64,000 bases of DNA from Glycine soja (GCF_004193775.1 NC_041003.1:44211611-44275610), one strand, 5' to 3'; shown: positions 14,333 through 28,923, counted from the first letter of the stretch. Translations and numbers: made by a program. The notes: generated from the sequence alone by a model not told the origin.

Positions 14333-15941
14333 GCTTTTTTATTACTTAACATTGTAAAAATATTAGTTTTTATTAATATGGATCCAATCCGCAATCCTTT
14401 TCTCCAATTTTTTCCTTGTTAATCACCTAACTAACTTTATTTTCTAATCTTATTTATTCGGAACCTCTTTGTAAAGAGAAAGAACCCAAAACACTTACAA
14501 GATCTACCAACAACCCCTCTTGTCAGACACAAAAGGATCCCTCCTCTAGCTTCATGCCAAACACTAATTATTATACCACTCTTCCATTTCAACTACACAA
14601 AGATCCCTGTTATATAAGTGAAACTTAGTACAAGAGAGGGGAATAGTGTTTCAGGCTAGTATTAATACAAATGTAAACATCATCTCAAAATCATACTTAT
14701 TTTCTCATTTCTAACCTTTCTTGTTACACATTGAGTGGTGGTATACGATAAGTATTCTCTGTTAGCCTATTAGGGATAAATCCTTCCACCAAATATTTGA
14801 ATTAGAAGAGAAGTTGTCCGAGCACGCTTTGCAAACAGACAACTTGAATTATTATACTATAGTATTAATTAAGAAAAGAGCGAAGACCAAACGGCTGTAG
14901 AATTTACGAAATTACCACCTCATTTAACTAATAAGTTCAAATTAATTAAATAGTTCCAAGTCCTTTATCTCTAAACTAGGCCACCACAAAATTTTGACTG
15001 ATAAATTTTATCCCAGCTAATCCATGCAGTACTTTTGTTCCAGCATCACATATTAAGCATCTAGTTGTATTATCTTTTAAATATCCTACTTTAATTAAGG
15101 GTCATATCCTATGTTTAGTCTCTGTCATGTAAAATTTCTGACCACCAGCTCATATTTTACCATATACTATTTAATTTATTAATTAGTACGCCAAAAGGAA
15201 AAAAAAAAAACAACAACAGTGCAATAACGAAAAATGTGTTTATACAAACTACAGAAGTTTACTCATACCTAAAATTGAATAACGATTTAATTTTCTATAT
15301 ATGCCTGATAAAGATATATTTGGTAATATAGTGACTCAGAAGGGCGAAGAGCAGGAATGTGGGGGCATTTATATATGACTGTTTGGTCGTGATCATTAAC
15401 GGGCGACTCGTGTGAATGGATGGTTATTACTTGGTGTGTTTGTTTTTTTTGCCCCCATACCATGTAACCTTTTGCCTTTCTTGTAAGATAACTTACTCAT
15501 GATTTGCCCTAGTTGGTTGGAATTAGATATCTGAAAGAAATGAAAAGGGACACATGAAGCACCAATCCTTTCCTTCCTACATAAAAAATAATTCTACTAA
15601 GGAAGATAATATATTCTTGGAAATGTTAATCCTACAGTCCTTAAAAAATCGTAGGTAACAATGAAGATGCTTAATTGAATTGGTTATGAACTCAATAACT
15701 CTTGAGAATTTAGAAATAGAATCCATTTTTACTTGAGAGAGAAGAATAACCTCTTTAAGTAAATAAATTTGTATAACTTTTTTTTTTACTTTCATGAATT
15801 AAAAATAATATGTATATATTAGAGAAATCTATCTTATATAGAAACAAGATAATTAAATTTAAATTGTATAATCAAACATAGATGATTAAGATTTAATGTC
15901 ATATGAGAGAAATATATCTTACTTTCATATAAGATACATTC

Positions 15942-15946
<5 letters not shown>

Positions 15947-15994
<48 letters not shown>
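15947..15994. repeat. (AT)n microsatellite
   Basis: Perfect AT run of about 48 bases. A second short run lies at 16381-16400. Confidence 0.95.
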
Positions 15995-15998
<4 letters not shown>

Positions 15999-18900
15999 TT
16001 ATACTAGTATAGTTTTAACAATTATTACACCATTTTTATAACTTCATATAAAATATGATTTTTATTAATCTAACCGTTGAATTATATCTATATATTATCA
16101 AAATCGTTTGTGTCAAATTTTGTCAAAATTGAACAACAACAAGAAAATAATTAAATAATCTATATTTTAGTACATCTTGAAATGTTTATATTACGTCGAT
16201 TTTAATCTATATGAACAAGATAATAAATAATTTTGGATTGATATGAAATTTTGCATACATGACCTATATGAAAGGAACTTTCAATCCAATGATAAGTTTT
16301 AAGAAAATGTTATCTAGTTAAAATTTATAAAATAATATAATAATTAATCAAAGTTATACTGGTATAATTTGATTCCTTCTTATATATATATATATATATA
16401 GGGATCAAACTAAATCAAGAATAACTTTTCATCTTCATTTATTTTCTTGAAATCTCATAATTAGTATTAGTCACTCGTTACAATAATTAGATCTTAAGAA
16501 AAAGAATGATCAGATGGAGAGTAACATTTTTGTGTAACTTGATTCCTCCTCATATTACATAACTTATATACAATTTGAGCTTGAATTTAAATCAATCCTG
16601 AAAATTAGCTTAAGAAGCGGTTTCAAATATATGAAGAAAAAAAAATGTCATGTTAACTAAAAAAATTGGTTAATCACATCAATTTCAATTAAAAAGTAAT
16701 TTTTTTCTAACTTATCTTTCATTAAAATTATGTATCAAGAATAAGAAAAAATCATTAAAACTAACACCTAAATTAAATGAATGATATTTTAAAATAAGAG
16801 TATTAAATAAGATAAAATTAGTTTAAATTTTCTCATATTTAATGCAAAAAAAAATGTTTATTTTCTTCTTGTATTTGAGACTAGAGAGAATATTTCAATA
16901 GTTTATAATAACCTAATAAGTCCAACAATCATGATTAGGATTAACTTTCATATCTTACAAAAATATCAATTTGTCTCAAATTCTAAAACTTATTCCAAAA
17001 AGTGAGAATTATTTTTCTTATATATATTATTTTACTCATATCACATATCACAAATCGACTTCAAATTTCCAACAAAAAACTCACATTTAATATAAGAGAA
17101 ATTCTATAGCCCAAAAACATTTTGTAAGAATATTTTTTCTCGAATGATATATATACCAAATGCTCAAGCTCATCCAATCCCTAGCTAACCCAGGTCATGT
17201 TCATGCTACGTACAAGCCAAATGGGTAATGACTAATGAGTTCATATCAGTGTAGTACGATCGAATTCCCATTCTGTGGAGCATATTTCAGCAATACAGAA
17301 CTGTTATTCGCTTGGTCGCATATGATTATATATATATATGATTGGATGGGTCAAGTGTTTGAGCCAAAAAAGCTAGCTTCTGCAACAGAGGCATAATATG
17401 AAGCCCCTAGATAGATTCTTGCGTACACACCACGTACTGGACCACTTGGGATTTGTCGCTGTTTGAACCCCACACTACCCTTCAAACATGGATCATCAAA
17501 ATGTGTCATCTGTGTTTGGATCGTTCTAGTACATACATGTGCATCAACTGTTCTCTAGCTCTCTTTTCCTTTTTTTTTAAAAGTGTGATGACAGAGATCG
17601 ACCTACATATCGAATTACTTATGGGTATAAATCTTTCTTGTATTTATTATCTCTCTTGATTTCCTAACATCTTGTTGGTTGCTTATCATGTTCTTTTTGT
17701 TCCTTCTCATCAAAAGTGTTTCTCTATACAATTATTAGTTTCTTTTAATTACTTTGCTTCTTTACAATAGTTTCTTTATAATGATTGAGAGGATTGTTGA
17801 AAATTATAGGATATGTTTGAGTTAAAAGAGAACATTGTTTTAAATTGTACAAGACTATCATTTGGCCACAACGTACGTACACTAAGGTTTCGGTAGTCTC
17901 TACATGTATGATTGATCAATGCAATTGTGGCCGTTACATGATAACATTTATTTGCAAATCAACAATAAGGTCTAGTGCACTTGATAAATAGTTGGATCTA
18001 TTAATTATGCATGTTGTGAAAAGTTTTAATTCTGATTAGTGGTCCGATTTGCGGAAAATGTTACCATGCAACATGACACAAATTAGTTAATGTAGAAATT
18101 AATTTTAACTTGTAGAAAAATTCCTTCCCACAGGCTAATTGGTTTCCCAAAACTCTTGATGATATAATAAGGATATGCATAATTTTGTGTTCAAGTCTTA
18201 TATACATTCTTAAAATTGAAAAGAAACATTTTTTTAATCCTTTAAGAGTGTTCAAGGAATTTTTTTTTTACCAAAAATAAACATTTTTTTGGTAATTCAA
18301 ACACATTTTAAGTCCACATGCTACAATTTTTTTTTTTAAAACAAAACAAAGCAACAAAAGCATGCAAATGATGTTGGATATTGAAAGGAGGAAAAATTGT
18401 AAACATACTATCTATCCTCAAATCAGTAAAAGTTGAAGATTTTGACTGACTTATGTTAGCACTGCGCTTTCCCTAATTAATTATGATATTACAGATTCTT
18501 AATTAAAATCTCTATAAATTACCAATTTAGCAGCAAACTATCAAATTAATTAAATAGAACTAGAATGTTAATTTTCCTTCTTTTTTTTTTTTTCTATCTC
18601 TTCAGCTTTTCTTGCCTACGAATGATGTCAATAGTTGATGTCACCAATGACCAGACCGTCGCTGAGGTACTTCCTGGTCCATTTTTCACTGGATTCGGTT
18701 GTTGCATACAATTTTAAGGTGCTAATGAAATATTCAATCTTAGCCTTCAAGAGTAGTACGTGGTATCAAAATCCGTCACGGTTTGATCAGTCAAGGAAAC
18801 CTTTACAGCTATGACTGATTTATCTTGTCCACCAAAATTGGATTTACTTAAGGACAATTAAACGTACAAAGTAATTAGCTAGACTTATAGTGGCATTGCT

Positions 18901-21900
18901 ATTTCTTCACACACATATATATCACCGTTTTGTCAAATTACTACAACATGCATTCAGAGGTTTCAAATAAGTGAAGTGCTAGCAATATACATTATAATAC
19001 ATTCTTAATTATTTTAGTTAAAATTGTTGCAGTAAAAAAATATATCTGTTCGTTAAAATTTATTAAAAATTATATAATTATGAGTGAAATTTATCAAATA
19101 AAAAACAAAACTCATAAAATATAGAGATTTTCAATCAATTTAAGTTAATAATAAAAAATATATTTAAAACAATATTTTGCTAATATTTCTCTTAAAATAC
19201 TTTGCTAGTATTATATATAGGTTTGAATTAACCTTTATATTGTAATTGTGAAAAAAAGTGTACAAGGAGAAAGAGAGAAAAAAAAATCACAATACCACAT
19301 TACATCACCACAAGTATAGGAATTTTCAGTCAACTGTAACATTTATCATAAATTAATTTGTATTATTAAAATTTAATAATGCTACTACTCAATATGCTTT
19401 ATTTAAAGTGATGAAAAACAACAAAGCAACACAATTTGTAAATAATTGACTTGTTAAGAATTTTGGCCAAGATTTTATTACTAATAAAGTGTATGAAAAA
19501 AATATGACATTACTTATCATAACTTAAATCCCCTAAAATATAATAGAATAAATTTTGTGCTGAATATATTTCATATCATTTCATCTAATACTATTATTTA
19601 ATTTCTCTCACGTCCTCTTTAATTTCAGATCGGGATGAAAATATTTTATTATTTATTAATTTTCTCACATTTTGTTATTACTGCTTCTAATTAAAATAGT
19701 AAATTAATTTTTTTCTCTATTGTATTATAAAATATCTGTATAATAACATGATAACACATATCATTCTATTTCATCCAATTCTCTATTGAATTCTGTCCTA
19801 ATTCATTCCATTACACATTCCCTCCATTATTCTATATCGATCTAAACTAAATAAGAAAATATCCTAAGCATACATAATACTAGTAACAGTATAGCTGGCT
19901 AGGGTTGCAGTATTGAGATTAATTTATTGTATTTGTTTTAACTAAAATGGTAAAGGGAATTGAGGATTTTGATAGGAATCCAAAGTTAAAAGTTTTAGTG
20001 AAGACAAAAAATAGGTTAATTTAATTTTTCCATATACCTGTTCAAATTTTTTTTAAGAAAACTGTTGTCAAGAAATAAGAAAATGCCAGCACAAAATCTA
20101 AAATGCTACTTTTTTTTATCATTATAATTTGATCGTTCCACAACAATCAAATAAAAAACGACATAATGAACACGACACATCTCGAAACCTTTTTAACTCT
20201 TAGGTTTGGAGAGAAACTGAAAAAAAAAGAAGACAAATGGCATCGATTTTTCTTACTCAACACACCTATATAATAATAAAAAAAAAAACAAAAGTTATTT
20301 AACTTTTCTTGGTAGCAGAAGCCAAATCAAGAACAGAGAGAGAAAGAGAAACGGAGAGAGAGGATCCCTTCCCCGTGAGAAAAACTTGGAGTCATCCAAA
20401 GAAGGCACGTAAAACTGTAACATGTTTTTGACACTTAGCTTCGCTAGTTGCTACTACGGATTTGTGTCTCAATCAGCAATTGAGATTCCTTTCCAGCATG
20501 TAATCTAACCCTTTTATCACAATCTCTTTCATCAGTTTATCACGTTCCCATGCAGAAGAACGTTTGTTTTCACAAACGTATATACTGCTCCCTTTTTACT
20601 GACCCCACACGCTTCATCTGTCTTATATATGTGTGATACAGCCAAGCCCTATTTGACACGGCAAACAATTGTACCAGCTTGCAGATTGTCTATTTCTATA
20701 TTATCCATCTTCATCATAGGAAACTAAGAGCATATTTCCAATTCATATGCTGGATTTGTTAAAAATTAATTTTTTTCGAAAAATTAATTGTTTTTAAGAA
20801 AAAAAACTTTAATCATATATTTTTATACACAAAATTCAAACTAAATATCATGTTTAAAGAGATTAAGTTTAATATCATCCGATTAATTATTTATTGATCT
20901 CCTTAATGTGATTTGAGTTAAATGATTACATATTTAATTTTATCTTAATTTTTTTTTATTTTGATTGAATTGAAACAAATTCGGTTAACTTTTTACGATG
21001 GATAAAAAAAATATATTCTTAAATTTACTACTAACTTATTTTTACAATAAAAATATTTATATATAAATTACATCAATTTTAAGCAAAATTATTTTTGCAT
21101 CATTAATTTCATTTAAAATTAATTTAAAAACATTCATTCAAACACAAAATTATTTTTAAACATAGGTGACCAATTACATTCAGATATTTTGGAGGTTTAA
21201 CAAGATTTTTTTTAAATATTTTCTATTATTATTGTTATATATATTACATCTTTAGTCATCGTTGGGCCCAAAAAGTTTTTTCTCATTTGCAATAATGTCC
21301 CTCCATACTATATCTAATGTTTTAAGTCATTTCTTTTGTTATTCATTGTTGCCATAAAAGTACTAATTTATTTACAAGCATTAAATTTAACACGATAATT
21401 AAGTTACTATCATGTCATGTCCAATTTATCCACTTAGCTAACTACTTTAAATATTAGATAGAATTGGGATGAAGGAGCCTTGTACATGTGAGAAAACTTG
21501 AGGAAACTAGTTGGCACAATTAAAATATTGGTGAACAAAATCCCATCACGACACCTAAAAGAATAAAATTGCAGTTATATTTGATCAGGCTCACAAGATA
21601 GATGGAGTTGCTCTTAATAATGGGTGTGCAACAACTTGAAGATCGTGGGATATTATCTGCAATTAGTGTCTATGGTGGTCTCCTAAGACCAAGGCAGGAC
21701 CACTTGATGTTATAATGACATTGATTTTTATGAGTTATTCTAAAACTCTACAACATCAACATTTTAATCAACAGTCACATTTCTACAAGCATAGTATTTA
21801 ATGCATGCTTAATGTAATTAACTTGTACAGTCTCACATATACATACTTATTTTTCTATCCTTGACACAATATTCCCACAAACATTGGTATAAGTTAAGCC

Positions 21901-22171
21901 CTAATTAAAACAGTCACAACTCACAAAGTATGATGTTTCCATGTAACACTATTAATTGATTAATTTATAAATGTACCTGGAGTAGGTGATACCAGCCTAA
22001 GAAATTCTCCTACATGCATATATCAAAGTAGCATGAGGAAAAAAACAAGATTGTCCCCAGAAGTTAAAAAGTTAAAACACTTCCTACTACGGTAACTCCA
22101 TATCTATTTCACATGTGACCAACAAGATTCTTTGTTCTCGTCCTTTTCACTAACCTGTTGTTTGGATTTCT

Positions 22172-22180
22172 TTATATATA
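22172..22180 (+). promoter_or_regulatory. TATA box candidate of the bHLH gene
   Basis: TTATATATA lies about 36-44 bases upstream of the ATG at 22216. If used, it implies a very short 5' leader of roughly 10 bases, so a start further upstream is also possible. Confidence 0.35.
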
Positions 22181-22215
22181 GTTCTTCTCTTCATAGTGAG
22201 AGAGAAAGAGAGACA

Positions 22216-23482
22216 ATGGTTTCCAGGGTTCACAAGAGAACAGCAGTGTATAGGAGCATACAACAGCTTCGTTCTATCACTAACTCCCATGCGGTGATTA
22301 ATTACTCTGAAACATCTCTCTTTAATTTCTCCCTTTAATTATCTTATATACTTCATCCCTTCTAGTCAAAGCTTTCTCCACTTAATATTCATATTTGAAT
22401 ATATAGAATTACCACTAAACTTGATATGAATCCTTTATTCTACTTATATTATTATGTGATCGAGATAAATTATGCTATCTTCTCTCGTGATTTTTTTCTC
22501 CCTTAATATAATATTGTAAGAGAATTTATATATTAAAGTTCCTGCGTTGAGATATGATGGAATATTTTGCTTGTTTTTGCAGCGCCGTAAAACCTCTGTG
22601 ATATTAGATGCATCGAAGTACATACGTGGTTTAAAGCAGAAGTTGCAAGAATTGAACCAATTAGCAGTTGCTGCAACTCAAAAAGACATTGAGTATGGTC
22701 CAATGCCTATGGTATGATATACACAAAGAATTCGTACATAACATAAGTAATAATTAACTTATCATTCAATTGAAAGGAATATTTTGTCCTATTATACATA
22801 CCCCTTTCGCATATATAATTTTGTGTAATTACTTTATGCCTACTATTAATGCTTTTGTAGCTTAAAGTGGAACAACAAGAGGAGGGGTATCTGATCAAGG
22901 TGTTGAGTCAAAGGAGTTGCCAGGGGTTGTTGGCGTTTATATTGGAAGCCTTTGAAAGGCTTGGTCTTGTGGTGCTCCAGGCTAGGGCTTCTTGTGTGGA
23001 GAGCTTTTGTTTAGAAGCATTTGGAATCAAAGTAAGTAATAATGATGTGAAACACTCACTTAACACACGAGAAATTATTATATAGTCTCGAAATGTATCA
23101 ATGATCTTAATCATTCTTCACGTGACATATTCAAATTTATGACAAAGATTTAATAACGACACGGATGGTCCTAATTGATTTAATAACAAATACTTAATTA
23201 CTCATTACATAAAGATTGATTAAGATCACGAATAATCTTGGATCGTGTAATAACAAATTCTCTCTACACTTGCACACAAACACACATTTCAAACATAAAA
23301 TAAAATGCAGGTGACTATGTTATGAATATAATCCATGTTTGGGTGGAGGCATTGACCCAATGGATTCTTTGTTGTTGTTCCAGGAGAGCAATGAAGATAC
23401 CCGTCTTGTGGATACACAAGTAGTTGAGCAAGTTGTATCTAAAGCTATAAATGATTGGAGGAAAGTTACAAAGCAATGTTGA
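22216..23482 (+). CDS. small atypical bHLH protein with ACT-like C-terminus (SCREAM-like)
   Basis: Four exons, 22216-22293, 22583-22711, 22861-23031 and 23384-23482, join with phase-0 introns into 158 residues. Residues 1-26 (MVSRVHKRT...LRSITNSHA) and 27-52 (RRKTSVILDASKYIRGLKQK...) form helix-loop-helix-type helices. The usual basic H-E-R DNA-contact pattern is not evident, so DNA binding is doubtful. Residues about 70-126 (EEGYLIKVLSQ, C-GLL-FILEAF--LGL-VLQARASC) fit the ACT-like dimerisation fold found at the end of many plant bHLH proteins. From memory, the nearest Arabidopsis relatives are At2g40435 and At3g56220, small proteins of about the same length annotated as transcription regulators or SCREAM-like. 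The first donor, GCG|GTGATT, is weak; the others are canonical. A nuclear role through dimerisation is inferred. The gene is intact. Confidence 0.85.
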
Positions 23483-23814
23483 TCCAGAAATGAACTGTCC
23501 TAATAAGAACATTTTCTTTTCATTTTTTTAGGGGGGTTTCTTCCAGTTAATATTATTGCTTCATCCTTTAAATGGGTCGGATCGACTGTTTGCCTTCTTA
23601 TAGCCCAATCTACTGATTAGATTGAGATGTGTGTGGTATATATCATGTGGGAATGGTGACCAAGCTTTGGACAGCGCATTATTATTTTGCTTTCAATTCC
23701 CCTTATGTTGAGTGTGAAACATTGAGGTGCTGTAAATATTTCAGATCAAAGAAACCCTCAGTTCAGTTCATATAATATTAAAAATTCACTTTTGGTACTT
23801 CATTTTAAGAAAAA

Positions 23815-24270
23815 CCGTTTAAAAATCAAACCAATTGAGAACTAGTGGTCTAGTTAAGTCTTTTGCTAGATCAATCATGTCATTGATCAAGTCTGATCCA
23901 ACCAGTTTTATGATTGAATCAATAACCTATTTTAATTGAATCAGTGAGTCGGTTTAATTAAATCTGTTAAATCAATATTAATTATTTTTTAAAAAAAATA
24001 TTATTTAATGAAAATACAAAAAAATATGGTATACTAAGAATTGAATCAAGGACCTCAATATTGTTTAGTAAATCAAACTTATCATCAAACTGTCGTGCAT
24101 GATTAATTATTAAATATATAACTCAATTAGTACATGTATACTTATATATTTTATGTTACTTATATTGGTCTATGTAATTTAATTATTGACACACTGGTCC
24201 AACTAATAACTTATCTATCCAGTATCTTGATTAGATCGACAATATGTCAGATCCTATTTTTAAAGCTATG
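23815..24270. repeat. putative MITE-like repeat
   Basis: The left end, CCGTTTAAAAATCAAACCAA, and the right end, CCTATTTTTAAAGCTATG read in complement, are imperfect inverted repeats about 455 bases apart. In between are several direct variations on 'ATTGAATCA' and 'GGTTTAATTAAA'. There is no coding potential. The structure suggests a degenerate non-autonomous DNA element. Confidence 0.35.
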
Positions 24271-24816
24271 CATGCTACTCATAAAATTTTTGGAACTAAA
24301 TTAATTAATGCATGTGAAAGAAATTTTAATTATATAAAAAAATAACTGACATAATGTAAGAATGTTTGAGATAGAAAGATAGGTCACTTAGAAGAAACTT
24401 TATTGATTTGTAATAGCTTTTTTTTACCTGTGAAAATTGAAAATAGTGTTAGATAATTTACAACAACTCACACATTTTTGTTTAACCAACTAAGTTAGAT
24501 GACCGATTTATAATAACATGAAAGAAAAAATATTGAACCATTTTAACATTATTAATTAAGGGTCGGCTTGGGTAGTTGTGAATTTTTTTATTTTAAAATA
24601 CAATATTGAAAATAAAATGTGTTTTTATAAAAATGTCGTTGAAATAATTTTTAACTCATTTTAAAACACTTTTATAATTGTTTCAAAATCAACAAAAAAT
24701 GTTTTATATATTTAATTTTTAGTTTTAAAAAAACACACTCCATTTGACATAGTCCTTTCCGCTACTATTATGAGCACCACCGTTATCATTGACATTATTA
24801 TTGTGAAGTATGGAGA

Positions 24817-25172
24817 ACTCAAGTTCCGTCAAAGGTGCATGGCTTCGTATGGAAGGTGGGGCTTAACAGGATTCAAACAAAAGACAACCTATACAAGTGA
24901 AATATCCTTCCAACTGCAACGGTGTTTTGTAATTAAGAACCTGAATCAACAGAGAACATTTTTTTCGAGTGTAGGTTTGCACATGAAATATGGAGTAGAT
25001 GTCACCTTTGGGGTGGTGATATTAGAGTTTTGCCTGGGGATATTCAGAATCATTTTTGGCAACACGTTGGGACCATAAAAGGAGTAAAAGCAAGGCAAGT
25101 TTGGTGGTCGTTGTGGATGGCAGTGCTCTGGGCAATATGGAAACAGAGAAATGCAGTTATTTTCAATGGAAA
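24817..25172 (+). mobile_element. LINE 3' remnant: zinc-binding RVT (zf-RVT) segment
   Basis: Read across frameshifts, this stretch encodes pieces typical of the C-terminal zf-RVT region of plant non-LTR retrotransposon reverse transcriptases: KVHGFVWKVGLNRIQTKDNL, then FFECRFAHEIW, then VWWSLWMAVLWAIWKQRNAV and IFNG. At least one in-frame stop and two frame changes interrupt it. Only the last part of the polymerase reading frame is present, so it is a dead 5'-truncated or fragmentary copy. Imperfect inverted ends around 24550 and 25395 suggest it may now sit within another repeat. Confidence 0.65.
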
Positions 25173-25863
25173 AAAACTGTGATATTGAAGCTACTGTGGA
25201 GGACTATTTATAAATACAACTGATTTGCTGTTAAAAACACTCTTAAATGACTAATTTTAATAGGATAAAAACTTTTAAAATTAATTTTAAAACTTAAAAT
25301 TCAAGAAATAAAACTAAAATTAAAATTTTAAAACTAAAAACTAATTAATTTAAAATTTTCCAAACTCATAACCAAAAACCATCCCAAACGGGATCATTGG
25401 TTGAAGTAGGGAAAGTAATGAAATATTAGTGAGTATTGCTGCCGACAGGCACACTATATGATGTTAAGATTTATGTAATAAAATATTGACTTAAATACTC
25501 TTTTACTACTTATAAACTTTATAGGGAGTTATTTTTGTCATTTTAATGAGTTTTTTTAATTAAAGTACATTTGGTTTTTATTTTATTTTAGTGTTTTTTT
25601 ATTAAATAACAATATTAGCAGATCATGTAACAATATTGGAAGTCCATTATATATCACATTATTTAAGTGTCCCATAAGACAATTGACAATTGCATATAAC
25701 TTTTCTTAATAAATTATATTTTTAAATTTCTTGTCAACTAATAAGTTTAAGAGTTTAAAATTTATGTAATTACATTATGAAAGTTTTTTACAGTGCTAAT
25801 TAATAAATAAAAAATATGTTAAAAATTATTTTTATAATAATTATCATAAAATTCAATAAAATT

Positions 25864-25927
<64 letters not shown>

Positions 25928-26371
25928 CTAATTGGTTAACGATATAAAAATATTTTACATTACTACCATGTATACTATGTTTTCTCAGCAAAAAATATTA
26001 TTTCAAAACATACCCTACATATATACAACAATAATTAATTGATGATCTTTTTTTGTTAATATGATTGATCGAGTTGGCAAGAAATCAAATTGCTCTCAAT
26101 TCACAAATTGGAAATGTTTTTAATTTATGATAAGAAAAAGACTTAAAACATATTTTTAAACTCTTAAATTTTTGGAGCAGTACTTTTGGTTTTAATTAGG
26201 TTTTCAATTAAAAGTTACTTATGTGAGTTTTTTCCTTTTCAACAAAGTTTATTTTATATATAAATATGATCAGAAATCGAACTAGCTATGCCAATATCTT
26301 TCATAAAAGAAATTTATTTATCTACCTACTATATAATATAGTAGTACCTTCTTAGTATCCACTTTCAGACA
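25173..26371. other. intergenic AT-rich sequence
   Basis: No gene is seen. Contains the (AT)n microsatellite at 25867-25922. The piece at 25370-25395 (CCATCCCAAACGGGATC) looks like a DNA-transposon terminus. Confidence 0.45.
25867..25922. repeat. (AT)n microsatellite
   Basis: Perfect AT run of about 56 bases. Confidence 0.97.
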
Positions 26372-28865
26372 TTATGTATTAAATCTCAACTCATAGCACT
26401 GTTAACTATCACAAATTAAATTGCATCAGCTATAATTTTCCAGTCTATAATTCTCATATGCAGTATGATTGGACAAGGTTAATTAAGCAGTTTTTGTAAT
26501 ACCAAAGAGGACCATTGATAACACCCTAGCATTTTTTTCATGTGCTCCATGGAGATGAGGGTGAAGCTAACCCAATGAGAATAGAAAACAGAAGTGAGTT
26601 GATGGTGAGGGGCAACAACTAATCTTTGGTCATGATGGCCTCGCCACTCACGCTAAAAATAAGGAGAAAATCAAGCCATTTTCTCATACTTTTTGTGATC
26701 CAACAAATCAAATTCTTTGCTCAATTACTAGACTTTGACTGGTGTCGTTAATTTGAATTTTAAAGTACCTTTGACTACCCGACTTTAACGCATGTTTCCT
26801 TCAGTCAGCGAAAGTTCTTCGACCAATATTCCAATCACTTCCAAATTCCAATCCAATAAGTCAATAACTCGCCAAACACGTATTTGCATTATCGAGTAGA
26901 GATGTTTTCTTGACTTTCCCATCTCATAATGTTATTCCACCGAAATTTGAAAGCTATAGCTTCTAGAAAGTGGGTATTGTGATTTTTTTAGTGTCTCTCT
27001 AGTTTTATTTATAATTTAAGGTAATGTACACGTATTAAAATATATTTATTTATATTATTTCTTCTGGTGTTTAGTGTAAGACCCTTTCATCAATCAAACA
27101 GATCGACCAATAAAATAATTAATTTCATTGATTTTATTGTTTTTTAAAATATTACTAATGTACCAATTTTGTCATTATTAATAATCATTAATTTATTAAC
27201 ATTAAAATCCAAGATTATCATGCGCCATAATCAATAAAAAAAACACAAATACTTAAAATTTATACTAATAATAAAGGAAATACTCTTTTATTTTTTTTCC
27301 TTTTAAGTTAAAATAGATCAATGGGCACAAATGTCTCTCTCTATTAGTATTTAATAAGGGCAACTAATAAAAACAATTGAATATTTCATATAAGCCTTAT
27401 AGTAAATACTAAAGACAGTAATTTTTAAGATAAAATAATTTCATTTGATTAAAATATTCTTCCTAACTACTTCGTATTCCTTAAAAAAAAAACTACTTTG
27501 TATAGTTAGAACTATACATATTTTCTGATCTTTTTTATAAGAATTAATTAAATAATAATTCATAATTAAGGAAATTGATTAGTAAAATTATATATGTTCT
27601 AAATTTATGTTTTTTCTCAAATTACCCCTAACATCAATAACATATACTCTTAATTTTTTAAAATATATTTATTGTCTTTAACTCTTTAAGTTTTTCTCAT
27701 CAATGATATATATATATATATATATATATCTTTAATTTTCATTGGCTATTAATGTGAAGAATTATATTCTCCAAAAATGTTTTGCGTGGAGACAAAGTTT
27801 TTTTTGACAGGGCGTAGAGATAAAGTTAGCCTCCCATTGAACCTTAAACAATAATATATTTTTCATATTATTTATTGAACTCAAAGAAATAAATATAATT
27901 AAGGATATTGTTGTAAAAAAATTAATGCAAGACGTCATAATTTGGTTCTTAAAAGAATTTAGTTCTTAAAAAAAGGACTAGAAGGAGTATCTACTAATAT
28001 ATTTATTTCCTAAGGATAGTGTTAAAAAAATATTTGTACTTTTTTATATTGTAAAATGAAAAATATTTTGAAAAATTAAAACCCACGGTGACAAGTAAAA
28101 TGACATGTGGGCAGTATTTTTATAAACTTTACATCTTTGTTAATTAATTTAATCATTTATAAAAATTATAATTTGATTAAATAAGTGTTATAATAAATAC
28201 ATTAAAGTGATGATGACAATAATAATAATAACAAATTCAAATTAATTATATTTGATTGAGATTAGTTTCCTTTTTCAAAATTGTTTAGTTGATATTGAAA
28301 CAAATCAGCCCAATTTTGATTGGTATAATTTGGACTGATCGAGTTATTGAAGGAAGCTAAAAAAACAAATTATTATATTTTATAAGTTTTTTATCTTATT
28401 TTTTATATAAAAAATTGAATTATTTATTAATACAAATTAAAAAAGTTCTTTATAATTCAATAACAACGCCAATTCTAAGAATTAAGTTTTTTTTAATTAA
28501 TCATAGTTTTTATACAATGATAAAAAAATTTCATTTGACCAACCACACTTAATAACAACAAATAAAGTCGATGTGAATGAACATAAAGGGCAAACTTAGA
28601 GGATTTCTTTTTTTGGTGAACACTTGGAGGAAAAGTTAAAGACTAATTAAAGTGTAAAATAATTAATTTAAAAGTTTTAAAAAAATTGGCCGAGTGATGG
28701 AATTAGTTTGAATTGGAAAAGATAAAGTAATCCAATAATTGACCAAGACCTCAAGTTAGAATTAATTCAGATTTATCAATTGTAGTTTACTTTTTTGAGT
28801 CGCTGTGATTATTAAGTCAAGCCATCTTGATAGGAACACCCGAAATATATGTAATTTGGCCAGTA

Positions 28866-28877
28866 TATATATATAAA
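28866..28877 (+). promoter_or_regulatory. conserved TATA box before the dead peptide copy
   Basis: TATATATATAAA precedes the ATG at 28924 by about 50 bases and matches the TATATATAAA box before the intact copy. Both are followed by the shared phrase AAGAAGTCC. Confidence 0.45.
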
Positions 28878-28923
28878 CTGAAGAAGTCCATCTATCCCAT
28901 GCAAGTGTTACCTAATTACAAAC

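Larger units (their letters stand above)
8563..22215. other. 13.6-kb AT-rich gene desert
   Basis: No exon with recognisable coding content was found on either strand. The region is dominated by A/T homopolymers, TA runs and short palindromic AT stretches. It holds three long (AT)n microsatellites listed separately, plus shorter TA runs near 12374-12396, 13901-13915 and 16381-16400. The stretch around 19540-19860 (ATTCCATTACACATTCCCTCC and similar) looks like MITE debris. The 17160-17560 and 20300-20600 stretches have more balanced composition, but no reading frame or RNA gene could be supported there. Confidence 0.5.

Noticed and set aside
17160..17560. Balanced-composition stretch that could host a microRNA precursor
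   Set aside because: No match to a mature microRNA I know was seen and no convincing long hairpin could be traced by eye.
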